A stretch of 64,000 nt of DNA from an uncultured Anaerotignum sp. (GCF_934277605.1 NZ_CAKQVD010000003.1:1-64000), one strand, 5' to 3'; positions 14,379 through 24,394 are shown, counted from the stretch's first letter. Made by a program: numbers and translations. The notes: generated by a model not told the origin, from the sequence alone.

Positions 14379-17300
14379 ATGCAGAACGTAGAAATTAAAA
14401 AATTTAAAAAGGTTCTGGTTGCAAACCGTGGCGAAATTGCCATTCGTGTGTATCGTGCCTTGAATGAATTGGGTATTCAGACAGTAGGTATTTTCTCGAA
14501 GGAGGATAAATACGCACTGTTCCGCACAAAAACCGATGAGGCTTATATGCTGAATCCCGAAAAAGGCCCTCTGGATGCATATCTGGATATCAAAAACATC
14601 ATCAAAATTGCGAAAGCAAAAGGCGTAGATGCCATTCATCCCGGGTATGGTTTTCTTTCCGAAAACCCCGAATTCGTGCAGGCGTGCGAAAAGGCGGGGA
14701 TTGCTTTCATAGGCCCCGATGTAGATGTTATGTATAAAATGGGGGATAAGATTTCCTCCAAAAAAATGGCAATCGAATGTAATGTTCCCATCATTCCCGG
14801 TGTTGACCATGCAGTCAGAAGTTTGGATGAGGTTATGGAGGTTGCACAAAAAGTCGGCTATCCCGTTATGCTGAAGGCCTCTAACGGCGGCGGCGGTCGT
14901 GGTATGCGTATCGTCAATTCCTCCGAGGAAATGCCCAAGGAATTTGAGGAAGCAAGAAATGAAGCCAAGAAGGCATTTGGCGATGACAAGATTTTCGTGG
15001 AAAAATATCTGCGTGACCCGAAGCACATTGAGGTTCAGGTGTTGGGCGATAAATACGGCAATGTGGTACACCTGTTTGACCGTGACTGTTCCGTACAAAG
15101 ACGTCATCAGAAGGTAGTGGAATTTGCGCCTGCCTTCACAGTAAGCCAGCCCGTCAGAGAAAGGATTTTGGCGGATGCGGTGCGCCTGTCCAAGCATGTA
15201 GGCTATAAAAACGCCGGCACACTGGAATTTTTGGTCGATGCCGATGAAAACTACTACTTTATCGAAATGAACCCTCGTATTCAGGTTGAACACACGGTTT
15301 CCGAGGAGGTTACAGGCATTGATATCGTGCAGGCACAGATTTTGGTGGAAGAGGGCTATCCTCTGAGCGCACCCGAAATCGGCATTTCCTCTCAGGAGGA
15401 TGTGCATTGCAACGGCTATTCCATTCAGCTTCGTATCACAACGGAGGACCCTGCAAACAGCTTTATGCCCGATACAGGCAAGATTAACGTATATCGTTCT
15501 CCTGCCGGCAACGGTATCCGTCTGGATGGCGGCACAGCCCACACAGGTGCAGAGGTTACACCCTATTACGATAGCCTGCTGGTTAAAATCATTGCACACG
15601 ACAGAACCTTTAAGGGCGTAACCAATAAGGCCATTCGTGCCATTAAGGAAACCCGTATTCGTGGTGTAAAAACAAATATTCCTTTCTTGATTAACGTGCT
15701 GCAGAGCGAGACATGGAACGAAGGGAAATGCACAACCACATTTATCGAAAAAACCCCCGAGCTGTTCCGCTTTGTTCCCGGCAAGGACAGAGCAAGCAAG
15801 ATTGCGGAATTTATCGGTAACCAGATTGTAAATGAATCCAAGGGACAGAAGCCCCAGTTTGATCCCATTGTGGTGCCTTCCTTCGGTAAGACCGATAACG
15901 GCCAGACCATTCAGGTGCCGGGTGCAAGAGATGCATTTTTGAAGATGGGTGCAAAGGAATATACACAGTCCCTTTTGAAAGAAAAACGTCTGCTGGTAAC
16001 AGATACCTCCATGCGTGACGCACATCAGTCCTTGATGGCAACCAGACTGCGTACCAATGACTTGATTGCCGCAGCACCCGCAACCAATATGGCAATGGCA
16101 AATGCCTTCTCCGTTGAGGCATGGGGCGGTGCAACCTTCGACGTTGCGTATCGTTTCCTGAAGGAATCCCCTTGGGTGCGTTTGCAGAAGCTGAGAGCCG
16201 CAATGCCCAACACATTGATTCAGATGCTTTTGCGTGCCTCCAATGCAGTTGGCTATGCGAACTATCCCGATAATGTGGTTCAGAAATTCATTGAGGTTTC
16301 CGCAGAGCGTGGTGTAGATGTATTCCGTATTTTCGACTCCTTAAACTGGGTGGAAAATATGAAAATGCCGATCGAGGTTGCACTGAATACAGGCAAAATC
16401 GTAGAAGGCTCCATCTGCTACACAGGCGATATCTTAGATCCCAATGAAACAAAATATACCTTGGATTATTATGTAAGAAAGGCGAAGGAGCTGGAGGCTA
16501 TGGGCTGCCACATCTTCGCAATCAAGGATATGGCAGGCCTGCTGAAGCCCTATGCGGCAAAGGAATTGTTCAGCACACTGAAAAAGGAGCTGCATATTCC
16601 TCTGCACCTGCACACACATGATACTACAGGCAACGGCGTCAGCACTGTATTGATGGCATCGGAAGCAGGCGTGGATATTGTTGACTTGGCAATCCAGTCT
16701 ATGTCCTCTCTGACCTCCCAGCCCTCCATGAACGCAGTGGTTGAGGCATTGAGAGGCACAGAAAGAGATACCGGCTTAAATACAGAGCAGTTGATTGAGC
16801 TGAGCCATTATTATCAGGGGATACGTCAGATTTTCACAGGCTTTGAAAGTGAAATGAAAACACCCAATACTGAAATTTATAAATATGAAATTCCCGGCGG
16901 TCAGTATTCCAACCTGCTTGCACAGGTAAAGGCGATGGGCTCCGCCGATCAGTTTGAAGAAATCAAGCACCTCTATAAAGACGCAAATGACCTGTTGGGC
17001 AACATCGTTAAGGTAACGCCTTCCTCTAAGGTTGTTGGCGATATGGCAATCTTTATGTCCAAAAACGGTCTGACGAAGGAGAATATCTTGACAGAAGGGG
17101 CAGAGGTTTCCTATCCCGATTCCGTTGTGGATTATTTCTTGGGAAATATCGGTCAGCCTGAGGGCGGCTTCCCTGCGGATTTGCAGAAAATCGTGCTGAA
17201 GGGACAGAAGCCCATCGAAGGCAGAGCCGGCGCATTGATGCCCCCTGCGGATTGGGCTGCCATTGAAAAGCACTTGAATGAGGCACACGCTTTGAAGAGA

Positions 17301-17843
17301 GTGAACCCCAGAAACGTGCTTTCCTATGCACTGTATCCGAAGGTATATGATGATTATGTAAATCATGAGGAGGTTTACACAGACGTATCCAAGCTGAGCA
17401 GTGATGTATTCTTCTTTGGTCTGGCAAAGGGCGAAGAAACCTCTATCGAAATCGGCGAAGGTAAGGATATCCTGATTAAATATATTGATATGACCGAGCC
17501 GAATGCAGAGGGGATTCGTACACTGACTTTTGAAATCAACGGCGTTATGCGTGAAATCAAGGTTCTGGATAAGCACCTTGAGGTTAAGAGCGACGGTAAG
17601 CTGAAGGCAGATAAGAATAATCCCTTCCACCTTGGCTCCTCCATCCCCGGTACCATTTCTAAGATTCTGGTAAAAGAGGGCGAGGAAGTGAAGAAGAATC
17701 AGCCATTGCTGACTGTTGAAGCAATGAAGATGGAAACCTCCATTGTTGCAAATCAGGATGGCGTGATTGATAAGATTTATGTAAAAGAAGCCGAACAGGT
17801 TAACCAAGGCGACCTTTTGCTTTCCTTCGTACAGGAGGGCTGA
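14379..17843 (+). CDS. pyc: pyruvate carboxylase
   Basis: Carboxylates pyruvate to oxaloacetate with ATP and bicarbonate (anaplerosis). A full single-chain enzyme of 1154 residues: biotin carboxylase with an ATP-grasp domain first (KVLVANRGEIAIRVYRA, SNGGGGRGMR), then the HMGL-like carboxyltransferase domain (LLVTDTSMRDAHQSLMATR, DMAGLLKP), then a biotinyl domain with VEAMKMETS, biotin on about K1117. The ATG at 14379 is chosen over an upstream GTG because AAGGAGGT lies 8 bases before it. It is alone between its own promoter and a strong terminator. Confidence 0.97.
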   Translation: MQNVEIKKFKKVLVANRGEIAIRVYRALNELGIQTVGIFSKEDKYALFRTKTDEAYMLNPEKGPLDAYLDIKNIIKIAKAKGVDAIHPGYGFLSENPEFVQACEKAGIAFIGPDVDVMYKMGDKISSKKMAIECNVPIIPGVDHAVRSLDEVMEVAQKVGYPVMLKASNGGGGRGMRIVNSSEEMPKEFEEARNEAKKAFGDDKIFVEKYLRDPKHIEVQVLGDKYGNVVHLFDRDCSVQRRHQKVVEFAPAFTVSQPVRERILADAVRLSKHVGYKNAGTLEFLVDADENYYFIEMNPRIQVEHTVSEEVTGIDIVQAQILVEEGYPLSAPEIGISSQEDVHCNGYSIQLRITTEDPANSFMPDTGKINVYRSPAGNGIRLDGGTAHTGAEVTPYYDSLLVKIIAHDRTFKGVTNKAIRAIKETRIRGVKTNIPFLINVLQSETWNEGKCTTTFIEKTPELFRFVPGKDRASKIAEFIGNQIVNESKGQKPQFDPIVVPSFGKTDNGQTIQVPGARDAFLKMGAKEYTQSLLKEKRLLVTDTSMRDAHQSLMATRLRTNDLIAAAPATNMAMANAFSVEAWGGATFDVAYRFLKESPWVRLQKLRAAMPNTLIQMLLRASNAVGYANYPDNVVQKFIEVSAERGVDVFRIFDSLNWVENMKMPIEVALNTGKIVEGSICYTGDILDPNETKYTLDYYVRKAKELEAMGCHIFAIKDMAGLLKPYAAKELFSTLKKELHIPLHLHTHDTTGNGVSTVLMASEAGVDIVDLAIQSMSSLTSQPSMNAVVEALRGTERDTGLNTEQLIELSHYYQGIRQIFTGFESEMKTPNTEIYKYEIPGGQYSNLLAQVKAMGSADQFEEIKHLYKDANDLLGNIVKVTPSSKVVGDMAIFMSKNGLTKENILTEGAEVSYPDSVVDYFLGNIGQPEGGFPADLQKIVLKGQKPIEGRAGALMPPADWAAIEKHLNEAHALKRVNPRNVLSYALYPKVYDDYVNHEEVYTDVSKLSSDVFFFGLAKGEETSIEIGEGKDILIKYIDMTEPNAEGIRTLTFEINGVMREIKVLDKHLEVKSDGKLKADKNNPFHLGSSIPGTISKILVKEGEEVKKNQPLLTVEAMKMETSIVANQDGVIDKIYVKEAEQVNQGDLLLSFVQEG

Positions 17844-17884
17844 TAGGCTTTTCAACGAAAATAAGGCACACCAAAACGGCATGA

Positions 17885-17922
17885 AAAAAGCCCCCCTACA
17901 AAAAAGAGGGGGGCTTTTTGTG
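17885..17922. terminator. bidirectional terminator between pyc and the hypothetical gene
   Basis: AAAAAGCCCCCCT (17885-17897) pairs with AGGGGGGCTTTTT (17907-17919), a 13 bp stem flanked by A and T runs on both sides. It serves the two convergent genes. Confidence 0.9.
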
Positions 17923-17932
17923 TTTTATTTGT

Positions 17933-18517
17933 TTATTTGCCGATGGATTTTCTGTATTCTGCAACCTCTTCATCTGTCAAAGGCTCCAGCTCCTTGGGAT
18001 CCATCCATCTTACCCAAATGCGTCCCTGCAGGGCTGCGATATCCAAAGGGGTATCGAAGTTATCCTTATCAATGGGAATCACTGTATCGTTATCGCCGTT
18101 AAACATGATTTCAAAGGGCTTAAATTCGCCATCCTCAAATACCAGCATATCGGAAGAATAAACATTCAGTGCGCCTGCCTCACTCAGCAGATGCTTTTCC
18201 AATGCCTCTAAGCTGGGGAAGGTTACAACCATCCAGTCGCCCTTCATATCGGAATAATCAAAAAGCTGCAAGCCGTGGAAATCAATTTCCTCATTGCCGG
18301 TTGCACCCTTATCGTCATCCGCTTTGCCCTTCATGGCAACGGGAGTACCGTTTTTGCCATCCTTCAAAATTTCAGAGCCGGGGATGAAAGCGTTCACAAA
18401 TTTATTGATTTCATTGGTTCTGAACTGAGAACGAATTTGTGCAAGCATACCATAGTCGCTGCTGTCATAGCAGATAGAAGCAACCTCGTTCCAAAATTCA
18501 CTTAATGTTTTGACCAT
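17933..18517 (-). CDS. hypothetical cytosolic protein
   Basis: A 194-residue acidic protein with no signal peptide, membrane span or motif I recognise. The third in-frame ATG (18517) is chosen because GGAGG on the minus strand ends 8 bases before it; the earlier ATGs overlap or crowd that SD. The second half alternates predicted strands and a helix (DWMVVTFPSLEALEKHLLSEAG). A good promoter lies directly upstream inside the 3' end of yunB, so it can be expressed on its own. Confidence 0.75.
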   Translation of the reverse strand: MVKTLSEFWNEVASICYDSSDYGMLAQIRSQFRTNEINKFVNAFIPGSEILKDGKNGTPVAMKGKADDDKGATGNEEIDFHGLQLFDYSDMKGDWMVVTFPSLEALEKHLLSEAGALNVYSSDMLVFEDGEFKPFEIMFNGDNDTVIPIDKDNFDTPLDIAALQGRIWVRWMDPKELEPLTDEEVAEYRKSIGK

Positions 18518-18551
18518 TTCCATTACCTCCATATCAAAATCCTTATCTCAT

Positions 18552-18581
18552 ATCATACTAGCATTGTGTTCATTCTGTCAA
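18552..18581 (-). promoter_or_regulatory. promoter of the 194-residue hypothetical protein
   Basis: On the minus strand TTGACA, 18-base spacer, TATGAT. It overlaps the last codons of the upstream sporulation gene. Confidence 0.65.
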
Positions 18582-19217
18582 TAGATATTCATTCGGTCTG
18601 CTGATTTGAAAGTAATGATTCGGCACCCTTCCGCTGAACACCAAATCGGCAAGCATGATTTTTCGTGAAAGCGACAGCTCCTCCTGATAAAGCGGATTGA
18701 CAATCCGCAGCTCCATCTTGACAGCAAGCCAGATTTTATAATTGATTTGGTTAATGCCTACAGAGGAAAAAGACGTTTCATAATCCACCTTAACCGCACC
18801 CATCGGCATGAGTGTGAACGGGATGGCAGGGCCCTGATTGGCAAAAAGCCCGAAATGCGTGACAGCACCCAAGGGTATCCGAATTTCCTCTTTCGGCAGT
18901 TGATAGAGTCGTTCTGTGATATTTTGGCTCAAAAGGGCGCAGAATTGATTGACTAAGGCTGTGTTGGCGGTATAGCTTTCTCCGTCTGCTCCCTCCTGCA
19001 CGAGTGCATTTGCATCTAATTCCATCTCGGAAAGGATGTCTGCTGTTGCTTGGTCAATCATGCGATTTGCCATTGCCTTGCATTGCAGATGTGAAATTTC
19101 CTTTAGGGGCGGCAAAAGGCTTTTTTCTACAAGCACAATGGCTAAGAGGAACAGCAGAAGGAAAAGCAGGAGAAAGAAAGGCGGCTTCCTTTTTCGTTTT
19201 CTTCGTTTTTTTCGCAT
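18570..19217 (-). CDS. yunB: sporulation protein YunB
   Basis: A 215-residue membrane-anchored protein. In Bacillus, YunB is made in the mother cell during sporulation, and its exact role is unknown. The start at 19217 is set by GGGAGG upstream; longer in-frame starts lack an SD. A very basic N-terminus (MRKKRRKRKRK) precedes one membrane span (residues 12-32). The rest is extracytoplasmic and carries the family features IPLGAVTHFGLFANQGP and the VDYETSFSSVGINQINYKIWL segment. The identification is by eye but the motifs are distinctive. It diverges from the class A PBP gene. Confidence 0.85.
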   Translation of the reverse strand: MRKKRRKRKRKPPFFLLLFLLLFLLAIVLVEKSLLPPLKEISHLQCKAMANRMIDQATADILSEMELDANALVQEGADGESYTANTALVNQFCALLSQNITERLYQLPKEEIRIPLGAVTHFGLFANQGPAIPFTLMPMGAVKVDYETSFSSVGINQINYKIWLAVKMELRIVNPLYQEELSLSRKIMLADLVFSGRVPNHYFQISRPNEYLLTE

Positions 19218-19356
19218 CGTTTTCTCCCTCCCTTGCAATGATATGAAACGGGAGGAAAAAGCATACCCTTTCCCCATTTTCAAGGATTTTATTTGTAGTT
19301 AAAGAAAAATTAAACAAAGGTTTCATAAGAAACAAGAGTGTTTTTGTGAAAATGTC

Positions 19357-19385
19357 TTTCTTTTGCGGAAAAAATTTGGTATAAT
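19357..19385 (+). promoter_or_regulatory. promoter of the class A PBP gene
   Basis: An extended -10 TGGTATAAT (19377-19385) with only a weak -35 at the expected place. The leader is about 83 bases. Confidence 0.45.
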
Positions 19386-19474
19386 CAAGGAGTATAATGT
19401 TTGTAAAATGGCGGTACATGGATAGTATTCCATCCGTTTTGGTCACACATGGAAACAAACAGGAGGCTTGAAAT

Positions 19475-22171
19475 ATGAGTGAATCTCAACACAGAAGGGG
19501 AGAAGGTTACGAGTATCCCAGAGCTGCTTCCGGCGCAAGACACACTTCTCAAAGAAGTGCGGCAGGGGCGGGCGATCATCAAACCAATCATTCTTCTTCC
19601 GGTCACAAACCAACGAAGAAAAACAGAAGGCGCAGAAAAAAACGTGGTTCAAAAAGCAAATTCGGGAAGATTTTATTGATTCTTGCTGTGGTAATCGGTT
19701 TTGCGGTTGCAGGTGCGGTCTTGGGGACACTGTTCGGTATTCTGCAAAGCACGGAAATGCTGAATACCTCTGATGTTTTGCCCGATTCCTACACCTCTGT
19801 CATCTTTGATGCGGATGGCAATGAGGTGGATAAGCTGCATGGCGAGGAAAACCGAGAATATGTGAAGCTTTCTGCTATCACAACCAATATGCAAAATGCA
19901 GTCATTGCGATTGAGGATCAGCGTTTTTATGAGCATAACGGCATTGATATCCGAGGGATTATGCGTGCGATGGCTGAAAATATTAAAACAATGAGCTTTT
20001 CGCAGGGCGCAAGTACGCTGACACAGCAGGTCATCAAAAATGATGTGCTTGGCGATAATGAAAAGAGCATTACCCGAAAGGTAAAGGAGCAGTATCTTGC
20101 GGTTTCCTTGGAAAATGCACTCAAGAAACAGCTTGGCTCGAAGGAAGAAGCAAAGAAGTATATTCTGGAGCTGTATCTGAACACAATGTCCCTGCATCAT
20201 GGTCTGCATGGTGTGGAGGCGGCGTCTCAATATTATTTTGGCAAGCATGCCAATGAGCTGACCTTGGCAGAAGCTGCCAGCTTGGCGGGTATTACGAAGA
20301 ACCCCAGCCTGTATGCACCGGATGTGAATGAGGAAGAAAGCCGCAAGCGTCAGCTGACGGTTTTGCAGAAAATGCTGGATTTGGGCATGATTACGCAGTC
20401 GGAATATGATGAAGCAGAGGCAGAAAATATTTATGCAAATCTGGTTTGCAAGGATACCTCCGAGGGGGAGGGCAATGCAAAGCATAACTGGTTTGTAGAG
20501 TCTGCGGTGCAGCAAATCAAGGCAGACCTGATGGAGCAGAAAAACATGACGGCGGCACAGGCCTCCAATATGATTTACAGCGGTGGTCTGCAAATTCATA
20601 CAACCATGGATGCCTCTATGCAGGAAAGTGCAGAGGCGGCAATGAAGAACGACAGCCTGTTCCCTGCGGGAGACGGCTTGATGGATGTGACATATCTGCT
20701 TTCTGTATTGGATACGGAAAATCCCGATGAAAGCAGCAACCAGACACATTATGAAAAGAAAACCACAGTTACCACACAGGCGGAGGCAGATGCCTTTGTT
20801 GCATCCGTAAAGGAAGAGCTTTTGGATGAAACACACGTTTTGGTTTTGGATAAGCTGACGGTTTCTAAGTCCTTGCAGGCGGCAATGGTCATTATGGATC
20901 AGCGCAACGGCGAGGTGAAGGCGATTGTCGGCGGACGAGGCGAAAAGCCGGGCGATTCCGTATTTAACCGTGCGACACAGGCATTGCGTCAGCAGGGTTC
21001 GACCATGAAGCCCTTGGCGGCGTATGCCCCTGCGATTGATACAGGGCTGCTGATGCCTGGCTCCATCATCATTGATGAACCCGTTACCTATGGCGGTTGG
21101 TCTCCGAAGAACTGGGATGGTAAATATATCGGGCCTACCACGGTGCGACAGGGTATTTGGCATTCCATGAACGTGTTGGCAGTTAAGACCTTTATGATGG
21201 TGGGCGCAGATACGGCATATCAATATCTGCTGGACTTCGGCTTTACCACGATTGACGAAAGAGATAAGGCGGCAACAACGGCATTGGGCGGCTTGACACA
21301 GGGCGTTTCCGTTCTGGAGGAGACAGCGGCTTATGCAACCATTGCAAACGGCGGCACCTATTATGAGCCAACATTCTATACAGTGGTTTATGACCATGAC
21401 GGCAATGTTTTGTTGAATAATTCCGAGCAGGATACGCACAGGGTTTTGAAGGAAACCACAGCCTTCCTGCTGACAGATATGATGCGTGATGTTATCACGA
21501 AGGGTACCGGTACGCAGGCGGCAATCAGCGGTATGAATGTTGCAGGTAAGACAGGTACCACAAACAATACTATCGACTTGACCTTCTATGGCTACACACC
21601 GTACTATACCGCAGGTATTTGGATGGGCTATGATAGCCAGAAGGAAATTAAAAATGCAGGGAATGCTCATTTGAAGATTTGGAGAACCGTTATGGGCGAA
21701 ATCCATTCCGAAAAGGGCTTGAAGAACAAGGAATTTGAAAAGCCTGATGGTATTCTGACGCAGACGATTTGCTCTGCTTCTGGCATGAAGCCATCCTCCC
21801 TTTGCAGCAGCGATTATTATGGCTTCGGTTCCACCAGCGACTATATTGCAAAGGATTTCAAGGGTAGCACCGGCGGCACCTGTACCATGCACAAATCCTA
21901 TACGGTTTGCAGTGAAACAGGAAAGTTGGCAGGCCCCGGTTGTCCTACGATGAATGTTGTTCTGGCGGTCAACAGTGACGGCAGCATTAAGGGTAAGCCT
22001 TCCTCTGTTCCGGAGGGCAAGCTGGATATCAACATCAGCGCAACCTGCGATTCTCAGCATACGGGCGGAGAGGATTCCACCGATAACACAGATAACGGCT
22101 CAACAGAGCAAGGAAATGGGCAAGCTCCCGATGATAATCTTTGGAACAATGATAATTTCGGGATTCAATAA
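19475..22171 (+). CDS. class A penicillin-binding protein (transglycosylase/transpeptidase)
   Basis: Polymerises and cross-links peptidoglycan at the outer face of the membrane; 898 residues. A long basic cytoplasmic tail (1-62) precedes one membrane span (63-88). The GT51 domain contains IAIEDQRFYEHNGIDIRGI and GASTLTQQ. The transpeptidase has S509 in STMKP and K692 in KTGTT. The tail after about 770 has several Cys (SLCSS, GTCTMHK, CPTMN) and a Gly/Asn/Asp-rich C-terminus. CAGGAGG precedes the ATG. The parvulin gene follows after 30 bases, probably in the same transcript. Confidence 0.95.
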   Translation: MSESQHRRGEGYEYPRAASGARHTSQRSAAGAGDHQTNHSSSGHKPTKKNRRRRKKRGSKSKFGKILLILAVVIGFAVAGAVLGTLFGILQSTEMLNTSDVLPDSYTSVIFDADGNEVDKLHGEENREYVKLSAITTNMQNAVIAIEDQRFYEHNGIDIRGIMRAMAENIKTMSFSQGASTLTQQVIKNDVLGDNEKSITRKVKEQYLAVSLENALKKQLGSKEEAKKYILELYLNTMSLHHGLHGVEAASQYYFGKHANELTLAEAASLAGITKNPSLYAPDVNEEESRKRQLTVLQKMLDLGMITQSEYDEAEAENIYANLVCKDTSEGEGNAKHNWFVESAVQQIKADLMEQKNMTAAQASNMIYSGGLQIHTTMDASMQESAEAAMKNDSLFPAGDGLMDVTYLLSVLDTENPDESSNQTHYEKKTTVTTQAEADAFVASVKEELLDETHVLVLDKLTVSKSLQAAMVIMDQRNGEVKAIVGGRGEKPGDSVFNRATQALRQQGSTMKPLAAYAPAIDTGLLMPGSIIIDEPVTYGGWSPKNWDGKYIGPTTVRQGIWHSMNVLAVKTFMMVGADTAYQYLLDFGFTTIDERDKAATTALGGLTQGVSVLEETAAYATIANGGTYYEPTFYTVVYDHDGNVLLNNSEQDTHRVLKETTAFLLTDMMRDVITKGTGTQAAISGMNVAGKTGTTNNTIDLTFYGYTPYYTAGIWMGYDSQKEIKNAGNAHLKIWRTVMGEIHSEKGLKNKEFEKPDGILTQTICSASGMKPSSLCSSDYYGFGSTSDYIAKDFKGSTGGTCTMHKSYTVCSETGKLAGPGCPTMNVVLAVNSDGSIKGKPSSVPEGKLDINISATCDSQHTGGEDSTDNTDNGSTEQGNGQAPDDNLWNNDNFGIQ

Positions 22172-22201
22172 AAAATAAGAATATAATTTAGGAGAAGAAA
22201 A

Positions 22202-22942
22202 ATGAGCGAACAGAATATTTTAGCAACCATTGACGGTGTAAACATCACAGATGCAGATTTGGACGCATATATTGCAAATCTGCCTCAGGAGCAGCAGGTG
22301 TATGCGGCATATCCGCAGTTTAGAGAACACGCGCTGAAGCAGCTTCTGGCATTCCATCTGTATGCAAAGATGGCTGAGGATGAAAAAATGGATGAAACAG
22401 AGGAATATAAAGCAATGATGGAACGTGCAAGAAAGGATGTGCTTGCACAGCTTGCCATCGACAGCGTTTTGAATGATATCGCAGTGACAGATGAGGAATT
22501 GCAGACCTTCTACAATGAAAACCCTCAGCATTTTGAAAAGGGTGAAACCGTACACGCAAAGCATATTCTGGTGGATTCCGAAGAAAAAGCACAGGAAATC
22601 ATGGATAAAATCACAGCGGGCGATGTGTATTTTGAGGATGCGGCGAAGGAATTTTCCTCTTGCCCCTCCAATGCACAGGGCGGCGATCTTGGCGAATTTG
22701 GAAAAGGCCAGATGGTTCCCGAATTTGACCAAGCAGTGTTTGCGGCTGAGACTGGCAAGGTAATCGGTCCTGTGAAAACACAGTTCGGCTATCACTTGAT
22801 TAAGGTTGAGGAGAAAAAGGATGCCTCTGTGATGCCCTTTGCAGATGTGAAGGAACAGATTCATGCAAACCTGCTGCAGCAAAAGCAGAATCGGGTGTAT
22901 ACTGAAAAATATAAAGAGTTGCATGACAAATATGTAAAATAA
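22202..22942 (+). CDS. parvulin-type peptidyl-prolyl isomerase without a signal peptide
   Basis: A 246-residue protein. An N-terminal helical SurA/PrsA-like region (1-105) is followed by a parvulin domain from about 115 to 205 (VHAKHILVDSEEKAQEIM … FSSCPSNAQGGDLGEFGKGQ … FGYHLIKVEEK). Secreted PrsA foldases have a lipoprotein signal. This protein begins MSEQNILATIDGVNIT, with no hydrophobic leader or lipobox, so it should be cytosolic. AGGAGAAG upstream fits the ATG. It follows the PBP gene closely and is ended by a bidirectional terminator. Confidence 0.88.
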   Translation: MSEQNILATIDGVNITDADLDAYIANLPQEQQVYAAYPQFREHALKQLLAFHLYAKMAEDEKMDETEEYKAMMERARKDVLAQLAIDSVLNDIAVTDEELQTFYNENPQHFEKGETVHAKHILVDSEEKAQEIMDKITAGDVYFEDAAKEFSSCPSNAQGGDLGEFGKGQMVPEFDQAVFAAETGKVIGPVKTQFGYHLIKVEEKKDASVMPFADVKEQIHANLLQQKQNRVYTEKYKELHDKYVK

Positions 22943-22948
22943 AAACAC

Positions 22949-22983
22949 GAAAGCCCATCGGTTGACCGATGGGCTTTCCTTTT
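22949..22983. terminator. bidirectional terminator
   Basis: GAAAGCCCATCGGT (22949-22962) pairs with ACCGATGGGCTTTC (22965-22978), then CTTTT. It lies between the convergent parvulin and TPR genes. Confidence 0.85.
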
Positions 22984-22988
22984 GATCG

Positions 22989-24377
22989 TTATTCCAATCC
23001 CTCCAACGCTTTTCGTGCGTTGCTGATTTGGTTGGATTCCGGATAATCCTTTATGATTTTGTTATAATATTTCTTTGCGTTTGCCGTGTCCTCTTCTTTT
23101 TCTGCGATCTGTCCCAGATAATAATAGATATCATCGACAAAGTTTTCGTTTGTGGTGTATTTCAAGGCAGTTTCCAAATCGGTTTTGGCTTCGGTGGTGC
23201 TATTGCTTAAAAATGCACTTTTTCCCTTCGTGTAGTAGGAATCTGCCGCCTTGGGATAAATCTCCGTTTTCACAGAATCATATTTTGCCAAATCCTCATC
23301 ACTAAAACCGACGGTATCAATAGATTCAAAGGTTGTGATGCTTGTTTCATAGTCCCCGTCTGTCATTTGTGCGAGTGCCGTTTCCAAAAGCTCAAGGTTT
23401 GCCTGCTTGTTTTCCTCACTGCGCAACTGCTTGTTTTCCTTTTGCAGCTTTTCCAGCTCAGTTCGCATATTCAGCACCTCATCCGGTGTCATTTTGGTCT
23501 TTCCGGAATAATTATCAACGGCGGTTTGCAGCTCCTTGATTTTTGCATCCTTATTCTCGTTGACGGCAGGCACAACCAGAACCAAAATAACCAAGGCTGA
23601 AATGGCAAGCCCGATGAAGAACGCAATCATATTGTGCTTTTCAAATACGCTGTTGGTGTAATCCTTCCGCTTATAGCCGGGAAGGGGAGGGGTGCTGTCC
23701 GTCTTTTTGATGCTGACTGCGGCGGAGGATTTGCCTTTCTCCGATTTTTTTGCAGAGGAGAGGGCAGGGCTGCTGCCGATGAGCTGTGCATAATGCAGGG
23801 CCAAGGGGTTGCGGATATCCCGCTGCAGCACAACTTCGTTGAAGTGCTGTGCCCGTTTTAGGTTTTTATCCTCAATACAGCAAAGTGTCATCAGATTATA
23901 GGCATCAATGAAGCTTGAGTTATTATCAATGGATTTTTTCAGCTGAATGATGGCCAAGTCATCACTGCCTTGCTTTAGGTAGGTAATGGCCTGATTATAC
24001 ATTCGCACGGCATCATTGCATTTTTCCATTTCTCTTGCGTTTTTTTGCAAATGTGCAATATAGCCTGTGGCCGCATTCCCCTCCGGCAGAATGGAGCTGC
24101 TGATAATCCAGTGCTTGAGAGCATCGCCAATGCGTCCCATTTCGCAATAGATTAAGCCGAGAAGATTTCTTGCCTGTATGTTGTTTTTATCAAAAAGAAG
24201 GCTTTGCTCCAAGTGTGCTGCCGCACCGGAAAGGTCTTTTTCGCCGGCTAAGGTGAGCGCCTCGTTATAAAGGCGAATGGATGCATTGCGTGCCTTTCGG
24301 AACACATATACATCTACACCGCAATAGGGACAGCGACAGCCCTCAGAAAATTCAAAATTGCAGTTCGGGCATCTCAT
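22989..24377 (-). CDS. zinc-ribbon and TPR membrane protein
   Basis: A 462-residue protein of unknown role with a clear plan. An N-terminal zinc ribbon (CPNC at 3-6, CPYC at 16-19) is followed by cytoplasmic TPR-like helices (about 30-200), a basic Ser/Pro linker, and one membrane span (250-272). A coiled coil (about 277-335, rich in Glu/Lys/Gln) and a second TPR set at the C-terminus (about 380-460, YYYLGQIAEKEEDTANAKKYYNKII) complete it. It thus joins protein-protein interaction modules on both sides of the membrane. It is the last gene after folC and the 50-residue ORF. Confidence 0.82.
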   Translation of the reverse strand: MRCPNCNFEFSEGCRCPYCGVDVYVFRKARNASIRLYNEALTLAGEKDLSGAAAHLEQSLLFDKNNIQARNLLGLIYCEMGRIGDALKHWIISSSILPEGNAATGYIAHLQKNAREMEKCNDAVRMYNQAITYLKQGSDDLAIIQLKKSIDNNSSFIDAYNLMTLCCIEDKNLKRAQHFNEVVLQRDIRNPLALHYAQLIGSSPALSSAKKSEKGKSSAAVSIKKTDSTPPLPGYKRKDYTNSVFEKHNMIAFFIGLAISALVILVLVVPAVNENKDAKIKELQTAVDNYSGKTKMTPDEVLNMRTELEKLQKENKQLRSEENKQANLELLETALAQMTDGDYETSITTFESIDTVGFSDEDLAKYDSVKTEIYPKAADSYYTKGKSAFLSNSTTEAKTDLETALKYTTNENFVDDIYYYLGQIAEKEEDTANAKKYYNKIIKDYPESNQISNARKALEGLE

Positions 24378-24394
24378 GTCATTCTCTCCTTTTC

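Noticed and set aside
19673..22060. 795-residue open frame antisense to the class A PBP
   Set aside because: Its length comes from the codon pattern of the PBP gene on the other strand. The Cys/His-rich random composition and lack of a start site mark it as a shadow.
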